Shown: piece after piece, positions 7,956-10,000 of the stretch
Layout of the letters: each line of letters begins with the position of its first letter
How positions within the stretch are numbered: position 1 is the stretch's first letter
The notes under the pieces: model-generated
Seen by the model: only the letters and a program-made list of their open reading frames with translations
Databases searched by the model: none
Told to the model about the DNA's origin: nothing
NCBI GenBank assembly: GCA_034096865.1
Contig: JAWQFJ010025830.1
Span: 1-10,000, forward strand
From: Theodoxus fluviatilis
Taxonomy: Eukaryota; Mollusca; Gastropoda; Cycloneritida; Neritidae
Direction: 5' to 3'
DNA: 10,000 nt
Program-made: the position numbers and the translations under genes

Positions 7956-8400
7956 AAAGTATAACATGTGTACTACAATGTTATGAAGTTTGGAAGAGTT
8001 ATCTTTCATAGTTCAGGGTCAAGATCACTTCAAAATATGTACACAATTCAACTTTAAAGAGCTCCTGTGACGAAGCAAGGTCAATCAAGCTGGTATCAAG
8101 AGATAGGGATTACTTTGCCCTATATACCATATATAGGTCAGGTATCCAATCTAGAAAACTTCAGAGAAAATTGGGAAAATGTGAAAAATGGCTGTTTTTT
8201 AGACAACATTTACGGCCCCTGCGACCTTGACCTTGAAGCAAGGTCAAGTCACCATGTATGTTTTTGTACGCCTTGTCATCCTACACCATCATGCCAAATT
8301 GGGTGTTGATAGACTTAATAGTCTCCGAGAAAAATCCAACGCTTAAGTTTTTTACAGACGCCCGGACGCCCGGACGCCCGGACGGACGAAAAGGGTGAGT
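7956..8400 (+). repeat. Tandem unit 3 (about 445 bp)
   Basis: It has the full arrangement of unit 1 with small changes: AAGGTCA is AAGATCA near 8022, about ten bases are lost from the first TGACCTTGA block near 8069, and the minisatellite is short (8355-8388). It ends with GGTGAGTACATA rather than GGTGACCTAGTATA, leading into the terminal hairpin. Confidence 0.9.
8355..8388. repeat. GGACGCCC minisatellite, copy 3 (short)
   Basis: Four nearly perfect units, the cleanest of the three arrays. Confidence 0.85.
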
Positions 8401-8405
8401 ACATA

Positions 8406-8432
8406 GACTCACGTTTGCTTCGCATGTGAGTC
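8406..8432. other. Terminal hairpin of the 6.8-8.4 kb element
   Basis: GACTCAC (8406-8412) pairs exactly with GTGAGTC (8426-8432). Further inward pairs include one G-T wobble and a GC pair closing a CTT loop. The 3' arm is also the right terminal inverted repeat. A run of five A follows. Confidence 0.8.
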
Positions 8433-8761
8433 AAAAAGGGAGATCGTAAAAGTTCTCTACACCGGATGCGGAGCTGCACAAGTCGTGTCTGCAAGCAAGG
8501 TCAACGACCCACGGGACCCAAGCGTAGGCTGCTTGGATACGGCAATGGCCGCTGCAGGAGCTGCAGTCGCCCAGACAACCTCCAGATGTACCTTGCTAGG
8601 CCGATGGAATCAAAGAGCCTGTTGCGTCAAGACATGAAAAGACGTTGTAGAATTGGGCAAGGGACTGGCGGCCTAGAGAGAACTGAGGGGGGTAAGACCT
8701 CGACAAGGTTGTGTAAACAAACGCCCCGCGGCACGAGATTCCTCAGCCTGTTGTAAGCAGG

Positions 8762-8765
<4 letters not shown>
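8433..8765. other. Unassigned, GC-richer stretch
   Basis: About 330 bp of more balanced base composition than its surroundings. It contains CTGCAGGAGCTGCAG (an imperfect palindrome near 8554-8568) and an 96-codon open frame (8466-8756) rich in Arg, Cys and Gly with no recognisable domain. No tRNA A or B box, SINE tail or known RNA was seen. It may be host flank or an unrecognised element. Confidence 0.5.

Positions 8766-8830
<65 letters not shown>
8766..8830. repeat. GA microsatellite at the 3' end of LINE C
   Basis: A pure GA run of 65 bp. In the LINE's sense direction it is TC and follows directly after the sequence AATAAAGTCTGAACAC. Confidence 0.97.
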
Positions 8831-8832
<2 letters not shown>

Positions 8833-9218
8833 TTCAGACTTTATTGTTTCAGGCCAGCGGCCCATAACAAGGGCTCATCCAACATATGTGTACAATACAA
8901 TGTGCTATAGATGGGACACCAAGGCAGTTCTTTTGATGCAACTGTTTTAAACTAAATACTTCCTATGGAGGAGTTGCTAATAATTGGCTTCGTCTCTGCA
9001 AAGGATAATGAATGTACATCGCCACTTGTAGGGTTTTTTCATTTAATGTGCCATCGATTAGATACAGGTAGCCTAGTCTCATCGTTTTCTGTAAAGGTTC
9101 TTCTAGGTATTTTGTCCTTTAGTCATCAAATTTACGACAGTACAGTAAGAAATGTTCCTCGTTTTCATGGGCATTGTGGCAAAATAGACGGCACATTTTG
9201 TCTCTATGCGTTATTGAA
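8831..9218 (-). pseudogene. 3' terminal fragment of a LINE (LINE C) with C-terminal zinc motif and polyadenylation signal
   Basis: On the minus strand the frame reads SSITHRDKMCRLFCHNAHEN, then EEHFLLYCRKFDD, a TAA (9119-9121), then RTKYLEE and TLQVAMYI, ending at TAG (8963-8965). The CX3CX8HX4C motif followed by FDD-RTKYL is the usual C-terminus of LINE ORF2 proteins. The TAA stands where a Leu codon is common, one base away. The 3' UTR (8831-8962) contains ATGGGCCGCTGGCCTGAAA and ends with AATAAA (minus strand of 8840-8845) 10 bp before the TC array. It is 5'-truncated exactly at the second GA array. The family differs from LINE A at the zinc motif (CX3C versus CX2C) but shares its spacing. 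Confidence 0.85.
8840..8845 (-). terminator. Polyadenylation signal AATAAA of LINE C
   Basis: An exact AATAAA on the minus strand, about 10 bp before the fragment's end, in a typical LINE 3' terminus. Confidence 0.6.
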
Positions 9219-9231
9219 GAGAGAGAGAGAA

Positions 9232-9264
<33 letters not shown>
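9219..9264. repeat. GA microsatellite at the 5' junction of LINE C
   Basis: 46 bp of GA with two AAGA interruptions. It begins where the LINE C protein similarity stops. Confidence 0.95.
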
Positions 9265-9690
9265 ACTGAATTATTTGTTCATTGTAACGTTATCGTTTTC
9301 CCTATTACACAGGACAGTTTTTCGCGTGTTTTGGAAAAATAGCGAATCCTAACTTTTGAACAGACCGTGTTCCGGAAAGCTCTCCTACATATACTTAATT
9401 AAGTGATACGTCGTGCTTCTTTAATCAATCGGGGCTCTGTCCAGTGTCCAGATACATTACATTTCAATTACAACCAAAGACCCTTACGTGGCTGCATAAC
9501 AGTCGTGCTAGATGTAATAATTTCGCTAGGAATCTTGCATGAAAATATGTCCAATTTTACTTCCTCTGGCCACGATTAATTATAATGTTTTTACGCAGCT
9601 GATACGAACAATCTATCGAAGTCGCGACAGCTACGTACAGCAGTCACCGGCGCTCTCGCCAGAGGCGGGTTTCCCAGACTATGGATGTGC
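9265..9690. other. Unassigned A/T-rich stretch
   Basis: About 425 bp of low-complexity-free sequence between the GA array and the 10-bp satellite. No open frame with a recognisable product, RNA gene or element terminus was found. Confidence 0.6.
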
Positions 9691-10000
9691 CATCCAAAAC
9701 AATCCAGAACAATCCAAAACAATCCAAAACAACCCAAAACAATCCAAAACAATCCGAAAACAACCCAAACAATCCAAAATAATCCAAAACAATCCAAAAC
9801 AATCCAAAACAACCCAAAACAATCCAAAACAATCCAAAAAATCCAAAACAACCCAAAACAATCCAAAGCAATCCAAAACAACCCAAAACAACCCAAAACA
9901 ATCCAAATCAATTCGAAACAACCCAAAACAATCCGAAAGTACCCCCAAACAACCCAAAACAATCCAAAACAACCCAAAACAATCTAAAACAATCCAAAAC
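9691..10000. repeat. 10-bp A-tract satellite (AATCCAAAAC / AACCCAAAAC), continuing past the window
   Basis: About 30 units of a 10-bp repeat, AATCCAAAAC, interspersed with the variant AACCCAAAAC and rarer variants (AATCCGAAAAC, AATCTAAAAC, AATTCGAAAC). Most units are exactly 10 bp, so A4 runs recur about once per helical turn. All open frames across it, on both strands (Trp/Phe/Leu/Gly-rich on minus; Asn/Pro/Lys-rich on plus), come from the repeat. Confidence 0.97.

Larger units (their letters stand above)
6783..8432 (+). mobile_element. Non-autonomous DNA element with inverted ends, terminal hairpin and internal tandem units (Helentron/HINE-like candidate)
   Basis: GACTCACATGC at 6798-6808 is matched by its exact reverse complement, GCATGTGAGTC, at 8422-8432. 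The right copy is the outer arm of a hairpin (8406-8432), and a GGGCAAAGCCC hairpin (6783-6793) precedes the left copy. Between them lie a TGACCTT-rich block (6810-7104) and three tandem units (about 7138-8400). No coding capacity was found. Short inverted repeats near both ends, a 3' hairpin and a central tandem array are the known traits of Helentron-associated elements, including the pearl elements of bivalves and DINE-1 of Drosophila. A MITE-like element is the alternative. The orientation is assumed from the hairpin end being the 3' end. Confidence 0.55.

Noticed and set aside
6810..8246. CRISPR-like array of TGACCTT repeats
   Set aside because: Repeats are too short and irregularly spaced, appear on both strands, and the context is eukaryotic.
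7247..8309. Near-identical frames in tandem units 1 and 3 suggesting a duplicated small gene
   Set aside because: Similarity extends beyond the frames, unit 2 lacks them, and there is no protein signature. DNA-level repetition explains it.
8466..8756. 96-codon Arg/Cys-rich frame as a possible gene
   Set aside because: No recognisable domain, and it runs into the GA array edge. Not supportable as coding.
8433..8765. Possible tRNA-derived SINE
   Set aside because: No A or B box, and no tail other than the GA array that belongs to the LINE C junction.
9591..9987. Trp/Phe/Leu/Gly-rich and Asn/Pro/Lys-rich frames resembling membrane or low-complexity proteins
   Set aside because: A 10-bp repeat gives a 10-residue period in all frames. 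It is a satellite.

Overview
This window looks like intergenic, repeat-dense DNA from an animal nuclear genome. The best guess is a marine lophotrochozoan, probably a mollusc. The reasons are a Ty3/gypsy-type LTR retrotransposon, three different decayed non-LTR (LINE) fragments, long GA/TC and GACA microsatellites, a dispersed TGACCTTGACC/AAGGTCA-rich repeat of a kind common in such genomes, and no bacterial gene organisation. No host gene, rRNA or tRNA was recognised. The taxonomic call is inference.

Layout. 1-2168 (minus): 5' part of an LTR retrotransposon. From right to left it shows a probable 5' LTR (about 1696-2168, with an internal 85-bp tandem duplication), a primer-binding site (1680-1693), a short leader, and an uninterrupted gag-protease reading frame from 1535 that leaves the window at position 3. 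This frame is the only convincing intact coding sequence here. 2169-3098: unassigned. 3099-3508: GA/GACA microsatellite. 3509-4931: LINE A (minus), a frameshifted and internally deleted reverse-transcriptase pseudogene. 4932-5168: GA then GACA microsatellite. 5169-5518: unassigned. 5519-6670: LINE B (plus), a 5'-truncated reverse-transcriptase C-terminus with TC arrays before and after it and a GTTC-tailed 3' end. 6671-6782: unassigned. 6783-8432: a non-coding element with an 11-bp terminal inverted repeat, a terminal hairpin, about 22 AAGGTCA heptamers and three internal tandem units; a Helentron-type non-autonomous element is the leading guess. 8433-8765: unassigned. 8766-9264: LINE C (minus), a LINE 3' end tightly held between two GA arrays. 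9265-9690: unassigned. 9691-10000: a 10-bp A-tract satellite running out of the window.

Two patterns stand out. First, all three LINE fragments have TC arrays on both sides, and in all six cases the TC strand is the LINE sense strand. Two junctions of LINE C and the 5' junction of LINE B are tight. This suggests LINE insertion into TC microsatellites. Second, the 6.8-8.4 kb element carries a very high density of nuclear-receptor-like half-sites, arranged as direct repeats and as a recurrent perfect 19-nt hairpin, and its three tandem units record an internal recombination event.

There are no cooperating host genes. The only functional logic visible is that of the LTR element (promoter LTR, tRNA primer site, Gag, protease). 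The rest are relics and tandem DNA. Translations, motifs and repeat periods were read by hand. No database search was possible.
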